From NCBI RefSeq assembly GCF_020921035.1, contig NC_063157.1, forward strand, positions 25,127,015 to 25,191,014: a stretch of DNA of 64,000 nt, given 5' to 3'. The notes beneath the pieces were generated by a model. That model ran no database searches. It was not told the DNA's origin and saw only the letters and a list, made by a program, of their open reading frames with translations. The translations under genes were made by a program, and so were the position numbers. This DNA comes from Rhodamnia argentea (Eukaryota > Streptophyta > Magnoliopsida > Myrtales > Myrtaceae). Positions 35,577 through 45,700 of this stretch are shown piece after piece. Position 1 is the first letter of the stretch. Each line of letters begins with the position of its first letter.

Positions 35577-35587
35577 TCCAACGGCAC
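35577..35587 (+). promoter_or_regulatory. MSA-like element 2 of cyclin B1
   Basis: TCCAACGGCAC keeps the AACGG core and most of the MSA consensus, with mismatches only at the 3' end. Confidence 0.55.
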
Positions 35588-35607
35588 ACATCTCGCCAGA
35601 GAATTTT

Positions 35608-35618
35608 TGACCGTTGGG
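35608..35618 (-). promoter_or_regulatory. MSA element 3 of cyclin B1 (reverse orientation)
   Basis: On the minus strand the sequence is CCCAACGGTCA, a full match to YCYAACGGYYA. It lies just upstream of a TTTAAAAA TATA-like box (about 35631-35638), the usual position for MSA sites in cyclin B promoters. Confidence 0.75.
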
Positions 35619-35953
35619 CATGGCGTCGATTCCTTTAAAAACCACCATGGCGACGGAGAGGGAGGCTCTCACAAATCACAGCACTGTACTTGCTCAACAA
35701 AGAAACCTGGAGAAGACACAGAGAGAGAACAAATTTGAAAAGAAACGAGAGAGAAGCAGAGAATAGTTGGCGGGGGTGGTGATAAATCTCTGGGGCCGAC
35801 TGCAGGGTTTCGAGGGTGGCGTCGGCGGAAGCAGAAGGCGAGACGACGGTAAACGGCCGTCTCCAGGGGTTTCTGTCGGCGCTGTTCGCGAGCATAGGAG
35901 GAGTCTTCGGGACCAATTGCAAGGAAGGAGAAGAAGGAAGAGGGCAAGGAGAT

Positions 35954-38632
35954 ATGGCCGCGAGAGCTGTTGTTCCACAACCCAGAGGTTGGCTTCAAAA
36001 GTTTGGATCTTGATTGCATGATCGTTCCTTCTTTGATCAGATCGTTAGTGGGTGTGTTTTGAACCCTTCGTAGAAATGAAGAGTTTTTTCTTTTGGGTAT
36101 GAATTTTGAGTTCGGTTTGGTGGCGATTATGTGAAAGCTGCTAGCAATCTTTTGTCGGCAATTCGACGAGTTAGAATGGAAGTTCTTCAATTCTGCATGT
36201 CATTGACGAAATTTTCAGCCTAGACATAAATTTTCCGCTAATCGTCGGTTTAGTGAAAAGTCTTTTTTTGTTTTTTTTTAAGTCTGATCGATTACCATAG
36301 TCCTACATCATTCTCGCTGTTCTCGTTCGTGGTACTTTGTTTTCTGGGGCAATAGCGTAACGTGAAAGAAAATCCCACCCAAGGTTTGGTTGCGCAGAAG
36401 GCTTTCACATAAAGATTGGTTTTTTTGATAATGGGTTCTTCCAAGAACTTTCGAGTCTTGACTCCTTCTTGAGCATGAGGGACGTGAAGTGAAATTTTAA
36501 CCTTCCGGGTACTTGTAGGAGGAGAAAATCATAAGAATGTGGCCGGAGAAGCAGCAAGGCACAGACGAGCTCTTCAGGATATTGGTAATCGAGTGTCAGA
36601 GCGAGCTGCTCAACAGGTATAAACTTGGGACCTAGTTATATGTGTCAATTCATGCTCTGAAAATCGCCTTTCGGTTGGAGTTGAAGTGAAATCTGAACCA
36701 GATATCTTGTGTGTTAGAAAAATGCAAAGCAAGCTGTAGATCGAGCATTAGCAAACAAAAGAACAGTCACAGAAGTAACAGGCGCAGCCAAAGAGAAGGC
36801 CCTTGAGAAACCTGTACCTGAGTCTGTTGTTGTGATAAGCTCCACAGAAGAAGACAACAGTAAAGTTGCTGTTAGAAGGGAACCCAAAGCAGCTGTAGAT
36901 CGTCCATTAGCAACCAAAAGAACAGTGACAGAAGTAACAGCTGCACCCAAAGAGAAGGCCCTTGACGAGCCTGTACCTGAGTCTGCTGTTGTGATAAGCT
37001 CCACTGAAGAGGAGAACAGTAAAGTTGCTGTTGGAAGGGTACACAAAGAAGGGCCCTCCACAAAGAAGAGTCTCACTTCTGTTCTCACGGCACGAAGCAA
37101 GGTAAAATTCGAAAACTTTTTATAATACTATCATAGTACCATCTTTATGTATGTTTTTACTATTTTTACTCTTTTGCTTATTGTGCTTTCGATGATGTAA
37201 TTCTTTTTCACCTTCAGGCTGCTTGTGGGCTAGCTAATAAGCCTAAGGACTGCTTAGTGGACATTCGAAGCAAGGTAAAATTCGAAAACTTTTTATAATA
37301 CTATCATAGTACCATCTTTATGTATGTTTTTACTATTTTTACTCTTTTGCTTATTGTGCTTTCGATGATGTAATTCTTTTTCACCTTCAGGCTGCTTGTG
37401 GGCTAGCTAATAAGCCTAAGGACTGCTTAGTGGACATTGATGAAGCCGACGCTAATGATGAGTTGGCCATGGTCGAGTACATCGATGATATCTACGCTTA
37501 CTACAAACTCACAGAAGTAAAACTTTTAGCAGAATGTCATCTTCTGACGTGTGCGCACATTTGTGTACTTGCATGTTGCTCACTTATCTAATACTTCAAC
37601 AGGACGATGGTCGAGTACATGATTACATGGATAACCAACTGGAAATCAATGTCAAGATGAGAATTATCCTGGTGGACTGGCTGATAGAAGTTCACCGCAA
37701 ATTCGAACTCATGCCAGAAACTCTGTATCTCACTGTAAACATCGTCGACCGGTACCTTTCCATGAAAGTGGTCCGGAAGCGGGAGCTCCAGTTGGTTGGG
37801 ATAAGTGCGATGCTAATAGCATCCAAGTATGAAGAGATTTGGGCACCGGAGGTCCTTGCCTTCTTCCCTAACTTATCCTGATATGCTTCGCCATAAAAGT
37901 TTACTTTGAGAGGAAGTTTTTTAATTTGGATTTCGGTTTTCTTTTTGCAGGTCAGTGACTTTGTAGTCATATCAGACAATGCTTATGTTAGAGAACAAGT
38001 GCTGGTCATGGAGAAATCAATATTGGAGAAGCTGGAATGGTATCTGACGGTTCCCACACCATATGTCTTTCTAATCAGATACATCAAAGCCTCTATTCCA
38101 TCTGATAAGGAGGTAAAAAACCCTGTCCTAACTTAGCGTACTAATACCGTGTTTTTTCATTGAAGTGACCATAATTTTTTGCCAATGCAGATGGAGAACA
38201 TGGTGTTATACCTGGCTGAGTTGGGTTTAATGTACTATTCCACAATAATCCTCTATTGCCCCTCTATGATCGCCGCATCAGCAGTTTATGCAGCCCGGTG
38301 CACCCTTGGGAAACACCCATTTTGGACTGAAACCTTGAAGCACCACACAGGGTACTCTGCAGATCAGCTGATGTGAGTTTATATCATGGTCTCTCACTGG
38401 TCTTCTTCCATCTCATGAATTGGGATGGTTATATATGTCTGTTTATCATTGATGGTGAATTGAAGTGCTTCATTTTTTTGTGGACAGGGAGTGTGCAAAG
38501 CTTCTTGTTCACTTTCACTCAGAGGCCGCAGAATTTAAGCTCAAAGCCGCTTATAAGAAATTCCAAAGTCCCGATCGAGGTAGCGTGGCTCTTCTACCTC
38601 CAGCCAAAAGCCTTTCGGCTGAAGAACCATGA
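35954..38632 (+). CDS. CYCB1: G2/mitotic-specific cyclin, B1 type
   Basis: This is the regulatory partner of CDKs at mitosis and is degraded by the APC/C. Coding exons: 35954-35987, 36519-36616, 36718-37101, 37218-37274 (duplicate, optional), 37391-37516, 37603-37851, 37951-38112, 38191-38372 and 38488-38632. All junctions keep frame, giving about 478 aa with the duplicate exon or 459 aa without it. The N-terminus [12 protein letters not shown] is typical of plant B1 cyclins. The destruction box RRALQDIGN is at residues 27-35. The cyclin box covers about 225-420 with [16 protein letters not shown] (252-267) and [10 protein letters not shown]. Exon 3 contains a two-copy 53-residue tandem repeat (about 45-150). 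The donor of the KYEEIWAPE intron is GTCCTT, unusual but forced by the conserved frame. MSA elements upstream imply G2/M expression. Confidence 0.93.
36718..37035 (+). repeat. Two-copy 159-bp coding repeat in cyclin B1 exon 3
   Basis: The sequence GCTGTAGATCG...GTAACAG recurs 159 bp (53 codons) downstream, at 36733 and 36892. Both copies encode a variable-linker segment ([14 protein letters not shown] ... [14 protein letters not shown]). They differ by several substitutions, so this event is older than the perfect duplication further down. It lengthens the disordered region between the destruction box and the cyclin box and leaves both domains intact. Confidence 0.9.
37093..37438 (+). repeat. 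Perfect 173-bp tandem duplication spanning intron and exon start
   Basis: Units 37093-37265 and 37266-37438 are identical by eye over all 173 bases. Each holds the last 9 nt of exon 3 (CGAAGCAAG), the whole intron and the first 48 nt of the next exon. The copy thereby makes a new 57-nt exon (37218-37274, 19 codons, phase 0) flanked by intact GTAAAA donor and TTCAG acceptor. Its inclusion would repeat [16 protein letters not shown] in the protein; skipping it restores the standard length. Confidence 0.95.
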
Positions 38633-38731
38633 GACGTTCCCAGCTAGGACCAGATTTCAATTCTGCAGGACACCGGTTTGGGGGGCGGGGGGGGCTTGTA
38701 GAGAGAAGTTTCCCGCTTGCCTTTTAGGGAG

Positions 38732-39112
38732 GAGAGAGATCATCTGGCTTTTATGATCTTTAGATTTCTTAGTGATTTTCTTTTGGGATGCCCGTGTAAG
38801 CAATGACTGATGAATGTGGATTTGCTGTTACTGACTTCTTGTTGATATTTCACTCAGCTTGTGGTCCATGAGCACTATCTCTTTCCCCTCTATTCTCCTC
38901 AAATTGAACTTGGGGAAAACAGGAAAGTAGGAGAGAGATCATCTGGCTTTTATGATCTTTAGCTTTCTTAGTGATTTTCTTTTGTGTGACGCCCGTGTAA
39001 GAAATGACTGATGAATGTGGATTTGCTGTTACTGACTTCTTGTTGATATTTCACTCTCAGCTTGTGGTTCCCCTCTTTTCTCCTCAAATTGAACTTCGGG
39101 AAAACAGGAAAT
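38732..39112 (+). repeat. 199-bp tandem duplication in the cyclin B1 3' region
   Basis: GAGAGAGATCATCTGGC starts at 38732 and again at 38931. The two copies run on in parallel through GATGAATGTGGATTTGCTG and AACTTGGGGAAAACAGG. They differ by small substitutions and an indel of about 18 bp (CCATGAGCACTATCTC is missing from copy 2). They lie just after the cyclin stop, probably in its 3' UTR. Confidence 0.85.
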
Positions 39113-39519
39113 TTAGATTTGTCATACGAAACTTTTTCCTCAATTCAGTTTCAACATGAATTAACCTTGGACAATAGAGATGAAGCGGGCTCTAAGTTTC
39201 TTAGCAGTCTCCAAGCTCATATGATCACAAAAATCAGGCTCATATGATGAATTTTGGGGTAATAGGAAACCAGGAATGAAGAAAGGAACTTGGAGGAATT
39301 GGACATTAGGAAAGAAAGAATGTAGATTGGTCATCAAATTCAACATGTTTCTCAGCAAAATCACTTGCAGATTTGACGAGGCTGACATATATATTCCTCG
39401 GACGATTATTATTATTACATCCTCAGAGAAGTACTTCACAATCCTTCTAACATATAGTGGTCTGCACCAGACGAAGGAAAATGCCAAAAGCAGCAAAAGT
39501 AAATCACAATCTTTCTCTC

Positions 39520-40110
39520 TCACTCAGCCTCTCTCGTATCTCCATTACAGCCATCATCTATCTTGACTTTAGCACCGCAACAGCCGTGCCCGTTGGGCTT
39601 GCTCTCTAATTGTTTCCTGCAGCACCTATATTCGTCCCGACCGCCTTTCTCAAGCTCCGACTTCCTTTCCAGAAACTCCTTATTCTCCTTCCAGACCTCA
39701 CCATTGGTGTATACCTCTTTCTTCCAGATGGGGACAGATGCCTTTATCTCGTCGATCAGAAACTTACAAGCATCCAGCGCATCGTCCCGGTGAACCGATG
39801 ATACTGCAATGAAGACACTCGTTTCTCCAACCGGGACAGGGCCAAGGCGGTGGGCGGCTGCGATGGACATGAGATTCCAGGATGATCTAGCTGATTGACA
39901 TGCGGACTTGATGCACCGTACAGCCATCGGCACATATGCTTCGCACCGGAGCTCCAAGACCGTTTTGCCCTCAAATGTGTCGCGAGTTGTTCCAGAAAAT
40001 GTTGCGATGGCACCGGCCTGTGGCGCGCTGACATAATTGATATATTTGGCCATATCAACTGGGTTGTGTTCTTCCAAGATTTCAATAAGATCTCTATCCT
40101 CATCAGCCAT
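39520..40110 (-). CDS. CNX6: Molybdopterin synthase catalytic (large) subunit, MoaE/CNX6
   Basis: The enzyme inserts sulfur into precursor Z (cPMP) to make molybdopterin, the second step of molybdenum cofactor synthesis. It works with the small thiocarboxylated subunit CNX7 in the cytosol, and the cofactor serves nitrate reductase, xanthine dehydrogenase and aldehyde oxidase. It is one coding exon of 196 aa. MoaE motifs are all visible: GAIATFSGTTRD (33-44), LELRCEAYVPMA, AAAHRLGPVPVGE (84-96) and the active-site Lys region KASVPIWKKE (123-132). Plant orthologues usually have Tyr at position 56 of the LELRYEAY motif; here it is Cys. The last ~45 residues are Lys/Cys/Glu-rich and variable, as in other plant CNX6. 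A ~0.9-kb leader intron (about 40178-41105) separates it from its 5' exon. Confidence 0.95.
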   Translation of the reverse strand: MADEDRDLIEILEEHNPVDMAKYINYVSAPQAGAIATFSGTTRDTFEGKTVLELRCEAYVPMAVRCIKSACQSARSSWNLMSIAAAHRLGPVPVGETSVFIAVSSVHRDDALDACKFLIDEIKASVPIWKKEVYTNGEVWKENKEFLERKSELEKGGRDEYRCCRKQLESKPNGHGCCGAKVKIDDGCNGDTREAE

Positions 40111-40177
40111 CTTTCCACCTCACAAGTATCGTTTGGCTTCGATGTCTTTACCGTTACCGGCAAGAGGATTCCTATAC

Positions 40178-41105
40178 CTGAAGAATAATGTGGAGGAGGT
40201 GAATGAGCATGAGAATGGCTTATCAAATCCTCTAACAGCAACAACAATGCAGGACAAACACACACACAGACACAAAAAAAAAAAAAACCTGGCGGATAAC
40301 AACATCATGAGAGGTACATACAGAGACCATAAGTTTTCAAAGCATGCAGTAGGATATCATGTTCATCACTACATGGCTCCTGAAGGTTCCAAAGAGGCAG
40401 CTTTTGACTTTGCACAGAGCTAAGCCTCTATAACTAGTCAATCTGCCAATGGAATCCTCAGTTCCCAACAGCCAAGAAAGATAATGTGATAGCATGAACC
40501 TATGCACTTGGTCGAGTCTCACCGTCTATCCATTACAGGTAACAAGACAGGTCACCAACAAAAGGAATTTACCATGTAAACACACTTCGTCCTAACTTGG
40601 ACGCCCATCATAGACTTGGATTAGATCCGCCGCCAACTAAATCGAACCCATTACGCAGCCGATCCTAAAGCTTCCGATAAGGGCACGTTTAAAGAAACAT
40701 AAACCTCAAGTCAAGTGCTTCAAAATCTCAAGCAACGAATTACATCCCAATACATTGTAAATGCCACCAAAGCTTTTCAGTCGGGATACGCTATTGGCAA
40801 TTGGGATCACCAGTTTCAAACGGTCTAATCCAGCTTGCGCTCTGAATCCCATTCCTCAGAGGCGTCCACCGCCATCGCATGATCTTGTCGGCGCTGTCGG
40901 AATAGGAACAGCACAACACATCGGTGTTTACGAAACAAAGCACCTCGAGACTCTCAAGCCCATCGCAACAGAAACCCGGTTTTCACCTCAACGAAGAGCC
41001 CGAACTCTCGTTGGAACAGAGAAATCCACAACAGAAACGATGACAAGCGCGGAAAAGTCAAAATCACAAGAAACTAGGGAGAGAGAGACAGAGACAGAGA
41101 GATAC
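40178..41105 (-). other. Leader intron of CNX6
   Basis: On the minus strand CCAG|GTATCT (donor, 41106/41105) and CTTCAG|G (acceptor, 40178/40177) bracket 928 bp. The leader exon 1 upstream is CT-rich (a GA/CT microsatellite near 41232-41262). Plant genes often carry such leader introns. No transcript was available to confirm it. Confidence 0.6.
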
Positions 41106-41227
41106 CTGGAAAGAGAAGGGTGTGGCTAATTCGGCCATCATCTTCGTCTGCATCGGCAGGCGAAGTGAAGAAGGAAGTGGCCCCTTCTCTGTAGTTTCTG
41201 TTCAGAATTTGCGGGAGTCGACACAAC

Positions 41228-41267
<40 letters not shown>

Positions 41268-41279
41268 GCAGTTCAGTGG

Positions 41280-42718
41280 GAGTGGGACCATTGAAAGTGT
41301 CCTGTCCCCCTTTTTAAAAAAAAAAAAGACTTTTTGAGGAATAATCACGTAAATGTTTGACGACGAGAAAAAAAAGTAAAAGGATTTTTAGTTTATAATA
41401 TATGGTTTATACTCACATTTTATCATCAATATCTTGGAAATTCGAGTGATTTTTAACAAAACATGCTTAACAAGTACTCCGGGACGAACTCCTAAGCAAC
41501 ACCCTTTAATGAAAATACTGTGCAATCTAGAGATCATGTGACTCGAGTTTATCTCGATCAGTTGATTATAAAAATTTCATTGTAAGTGATCCGTAAATTA
41601 TTAAAGTAATATTGATTTAACACGATATCGATATATGTGAATTCCATTCCGATCCACAAAACTCCACTCTCTCGATCTTGGCATTTTTCCCAAGGAATCT
41701 TGGGCACTTTTTTTCTTTGAAAAAATAAAACAAAGGGGAAAATTTTTGGCATCTTTTTCGTGGATCGAAAGTGGAGTGATGGTGATGGATGAAACAAGAA
41801 TCTCTTTTGCTTCGCCCGTATTTAGTCTATGATAATCCCCATAAGAGATGCCCGTCATCTTTTCCATCACTTAATATTTAGCAGTCGAAATTGGAGATTT
41901 CAACAGACGCAAAACAAAAAAAAAACATTTTTTTTTCCACTCTACTCCAACCCGGAGCGCCATTCATGTTTTTCGATTTGGCTCGGTTCGATTCATATAC
42001 CAAATCCGAACCAACCTGGCTAAATTGGGCCGGTTTGAATTTGGCCAGCCTGAATTTACATGGTTCTACTAAACAAGAAAACTCCTCTTGATCTTACCAT
42101 AATTGAGGTGAACCCTGGATAATATCTGTTTTAGAACTTAATTGCACGTACAATAACTATTTTTCACGTGCTTCAAAGGTAACTGGCAATACATAAGAGA
42201 CCATAACCAATCTATAATTTCGATTCGTATGTTACCAACAGAGTTCATATCAATGGAATTGCAAATGCAGTAGGTAAGCATTTGTGGATTTCAATCTTAT
42301 TAGTAACAATAGTCAGTACCAAAGTCACACAAAAAATATGCCATACATGTTGACCAGCAGAATCGTTCTTCTTTCAACAATTCCAAGCATTTCATTTACC
42401 AGGGAACCAAAATAATCAGTCAATCAACACACAAAAGCGACAGATTTTGTAGCAAGAAAAGTCATGCTGTTGCAATCCAATGACCAAAAGGCAGATAAAA
42501 GGATGCCTTGAATGTTGGGGCTAGAATTAGCAGCCCGAAACCGGAGGGGCGAAAAGACGAATTTAAAGGGAAAAAGGAAAACGGAAGCCCAAGAAAGCAG
42601 AACACAGCTAATGCAGGGACCGCGAAGGCAACATTCTACTGTTACAAACTTATGATACATGGGGTGAAAAAGAAACTCAGGATAATTACATGTTTGTTAA
42701 GGCAATGTGATGTGACAT
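41280..42718. other. Intergenic: CNX6 promoter and SCAB1 3' region
   Basis: The two genes run in tandem on the minus strand, so this stretch holds the CNX6 promoter and, at its upper end, the SCAB1 3' UTR. Open frames here look like noise. No repeat pair is seen. Confidence 0.45.
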
Positions 42719-45700
42719 CTATTGGGCAGCAGATGAGAGAGATCTATCATCTGGCCCCGCAAGAACGATCTGCCAAGTTAAATGAGCTCGTTCAGTTTCT
42801 TTGTTATTGGTATCGACTGATAATTGAAACAATAAGGGAAACAAAACTTGGACGTGGGAACATGCTCAGAGACTTACATTACAGTCGTAGGCAAACCTCC
42901 TGGCAAGCATTATGGCCGCATTCCTTTCTCGCTCCGATTCGAATGCTAATACAAAGGAAGTACCATTCTTAACTTGCCAAAACAGCGCTTGTGGTGCAGC
43001 ATTTCCACCTCCTCGAACCCCACACAGCTAAACAGTAGGTGAATTGCATGAGATGACCCCACAGACTTAAGACGGTTAACGCGTGCTTGAAGAAAACAGA
43101 TCAATGTAAATGCATGGATTCACTTAGCTAGACAATTGAGTGCTAAGTTTGTATAATCTACTTCAGCAGCAACTTCTGAATTGGGTTTTATCATCTGTAC
43201 ATGTGTGCACTGACCAAGCTGGCCTAGTGTCTTGGCATTTGCAACATCAGTTTTAAGTGAAATAGCTTTGAAGACAGTTCACATTGCCAAAATTGTATGC
43301 ATGTGTTGACACAATCCCATAGATCTTCCGAAAACATTTTCAATTTCTTTCACTTATCTCATATTATTGGATCACTAATGTTCCAATATCCAGGCACAAC
43401 AGCAAACTTCTGCAAACAGGCTGCAGAAAACAACCCAAGCAGGTTTCTGTTCAAGGTTTAACAGCATGGTCTAGAAACAAATAAATGCCCAGTCAAGCCA
43501 CAGCAAGGGCACACAGAAATTTCACAACACACAACACCCCCCCTCCTTCTTCCCCCCGGGGTGAAAAAAAGAGTTCCATGCGTCATTCCCTGGCCAATGC
43601 ATAAAATTTCATTCTAGAAGAATTTATTGAATTCTTTTATACCTGCATAGAGCTGGAATAGTATTCTTTTGCAACTGTTGTCTTTCCCTTAGAAAGCTTC
43701 ATTCTCATTTTCCCCACATGAAGGACGTGAATAGATTCCGATATGTGGTCTACACCACTCATTTGAGAGATAATTACCTACATCACAACAGCCATAAAAT
43801 AAGAAAACTGTACACAGAGTTTATGTAGGAAAAAATATGTGATCTTCATCAAAGAGATGCATAAACATCATTTTGAGCAGCAAGGCAATAAACCAAGACA
43901 CCCAAGCAAATGCAAGCTTACACTATAACCTGTATTCACTGAAATGAAGCTGAGATGTAGGGCACAGCCATCACTCTCATCTTGACACAGGAGGTGGAAT
44001 CCACACACTTACGAAAATCAAGCAGGTGCATGCAAAATAAATGACATAAGCATCCCAGATGATTACATCTAAAAGGGACATGAAAAGAGAATGGAATATT
44101 GAGGACAAAGCTTCTTCCAGATACGTACGGAAAACCAATGTGGTCCACATATTAAACAAATAATACAGCCTTTCTTGTGGAAAAAGGTTTTAGCATTTGT
44201 CAAATATGGAGAATACTGAAGAGTCTGACCTACTTCAGAACACCCTGAAGGCAATAAATAGGAAGTGGGAGACATACATTGAATGCGGTATCATGTTTCC
44301 GAACGAGCGCCTCAACATAACTTCCAAGACCTGGAGCTGCTCAACAAACAGGACATTAGTCTTACTTTAACACAAACGTGCACAAGCACAAAAAGCAGTA
44401 AATTCAGTTAGAAAGGGACAGGTAAATAGGAGTATAAACTACAGAGAGCATACCTGGCTCAATTGGGCCAGTGGTTGACAGCGTAATGTGCTGGCCCTCC
44501 GAAAATATATCAGCTTGCAGAACTCGCCCAACATCGAAAGGTTCTGGAGCATAAACTTGTTTGGTAGCTCCTGCATGGTGACAAATGAAATTGGCAGCAT
44601 CAAGCAGACAATTCCACTTTTCTCAAGGCCTGTGCGTAAAGCATACGCCTTAATTCTGTCATTTTTCTATACTATAGCACATATTTCCAAAAAAGACCAG
44701 ATCAATGAGTTTTACTCTGATGTGAACAGTCATCTACAAATTTTGCACACGACATTGATTCTCAAAAGATGTAACCCAAGTTCTCTCATGGAATTTCCTC
44801 TTTCCATGGTCTTACAACGAGCATGGTTTACTGTCCAGAAAAATAGTTTATTAAAGCCACCAAGTCTCCTGCAAGCAGATTGAACTTGTGCAAACTAACA
44901 TTTCGCATCAAATAAACCTGATAGAAAGCGTCACATACATAGTTATCCTACATCGAAATTTTCTTATGGCTACATAGATTCCTTGCCGAATAAAAGCAGT
45001 GGATAGGCACATAGACATAGAGGTCACTGCTCAGGATCAAGTAACCTATAAACCCCATGCAGGACAAAAGGCATCACCCTAGCAAGCTTTTTGCCATTAA
45101 AAAGAAATGAGGAAAAAGAAAAGAATATGCATGTAAAGCATATTTGTCTGTGAGGCAACTAAAACCCTGAGATAGGAGCCAGGGAGTTGGACAGCCTGCC
45201 ATCTTGGCTTCCACAGATCTTGATCCAGCCAAAAAGAAAACGAAAACTAGCATGTGGACCTATAAACTGATCTGTCTAATCTCAAACACATACCTGAAAT
45301 GAGCTCCTTTTTGCCACCATCAGTTAACAGACGATACCATTGAACTGAGAACTCAGAAATTTCAGGAGCATTATCAGAGCTACGAAGAATACGCAAAATG
45401 GATCCCAAAGCTTCAGGGCCATCTAATTCATATAGAAGAGGATTTTTCTCTCCGCTCTTGCACGTTGCCAACTGGATAAGGGGAGGAAAAGATATGGTCA
45501 AAATATTTAAAAAAAAAAAAAGGAGATAAGAAAAGGTTTAATGTTATTGTTTGTTTGCGTTAGCGTCAGAACAACCTATGACCAAACAAACTTTGCATGA
45601 AATCGATACACAGTTGCATATTGACCTTCGAAAGATCAATAATCGAGCCTATCAATACACCAACCTCCTTTTGAAGATGAAGAGCACGTTTTGACTTTTC

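Noticed and set aside
35647-35766. Upstream open reading frame (MATEREALTN...) before the cyclin B1 start
   Set aside because: Its ATG lies only about 10-15 nt after the TATA-like box, probably upstream of the transcription start, so it is unlikely to be in the mRNA.
44331-44342. NAGNAG-type acceptor (GAGCAG) in a SCAB1 intron
   Set aside because: The upstream GAG is a poor acceptor, and the chosen site gives the same length as the Arabidopsis protein.
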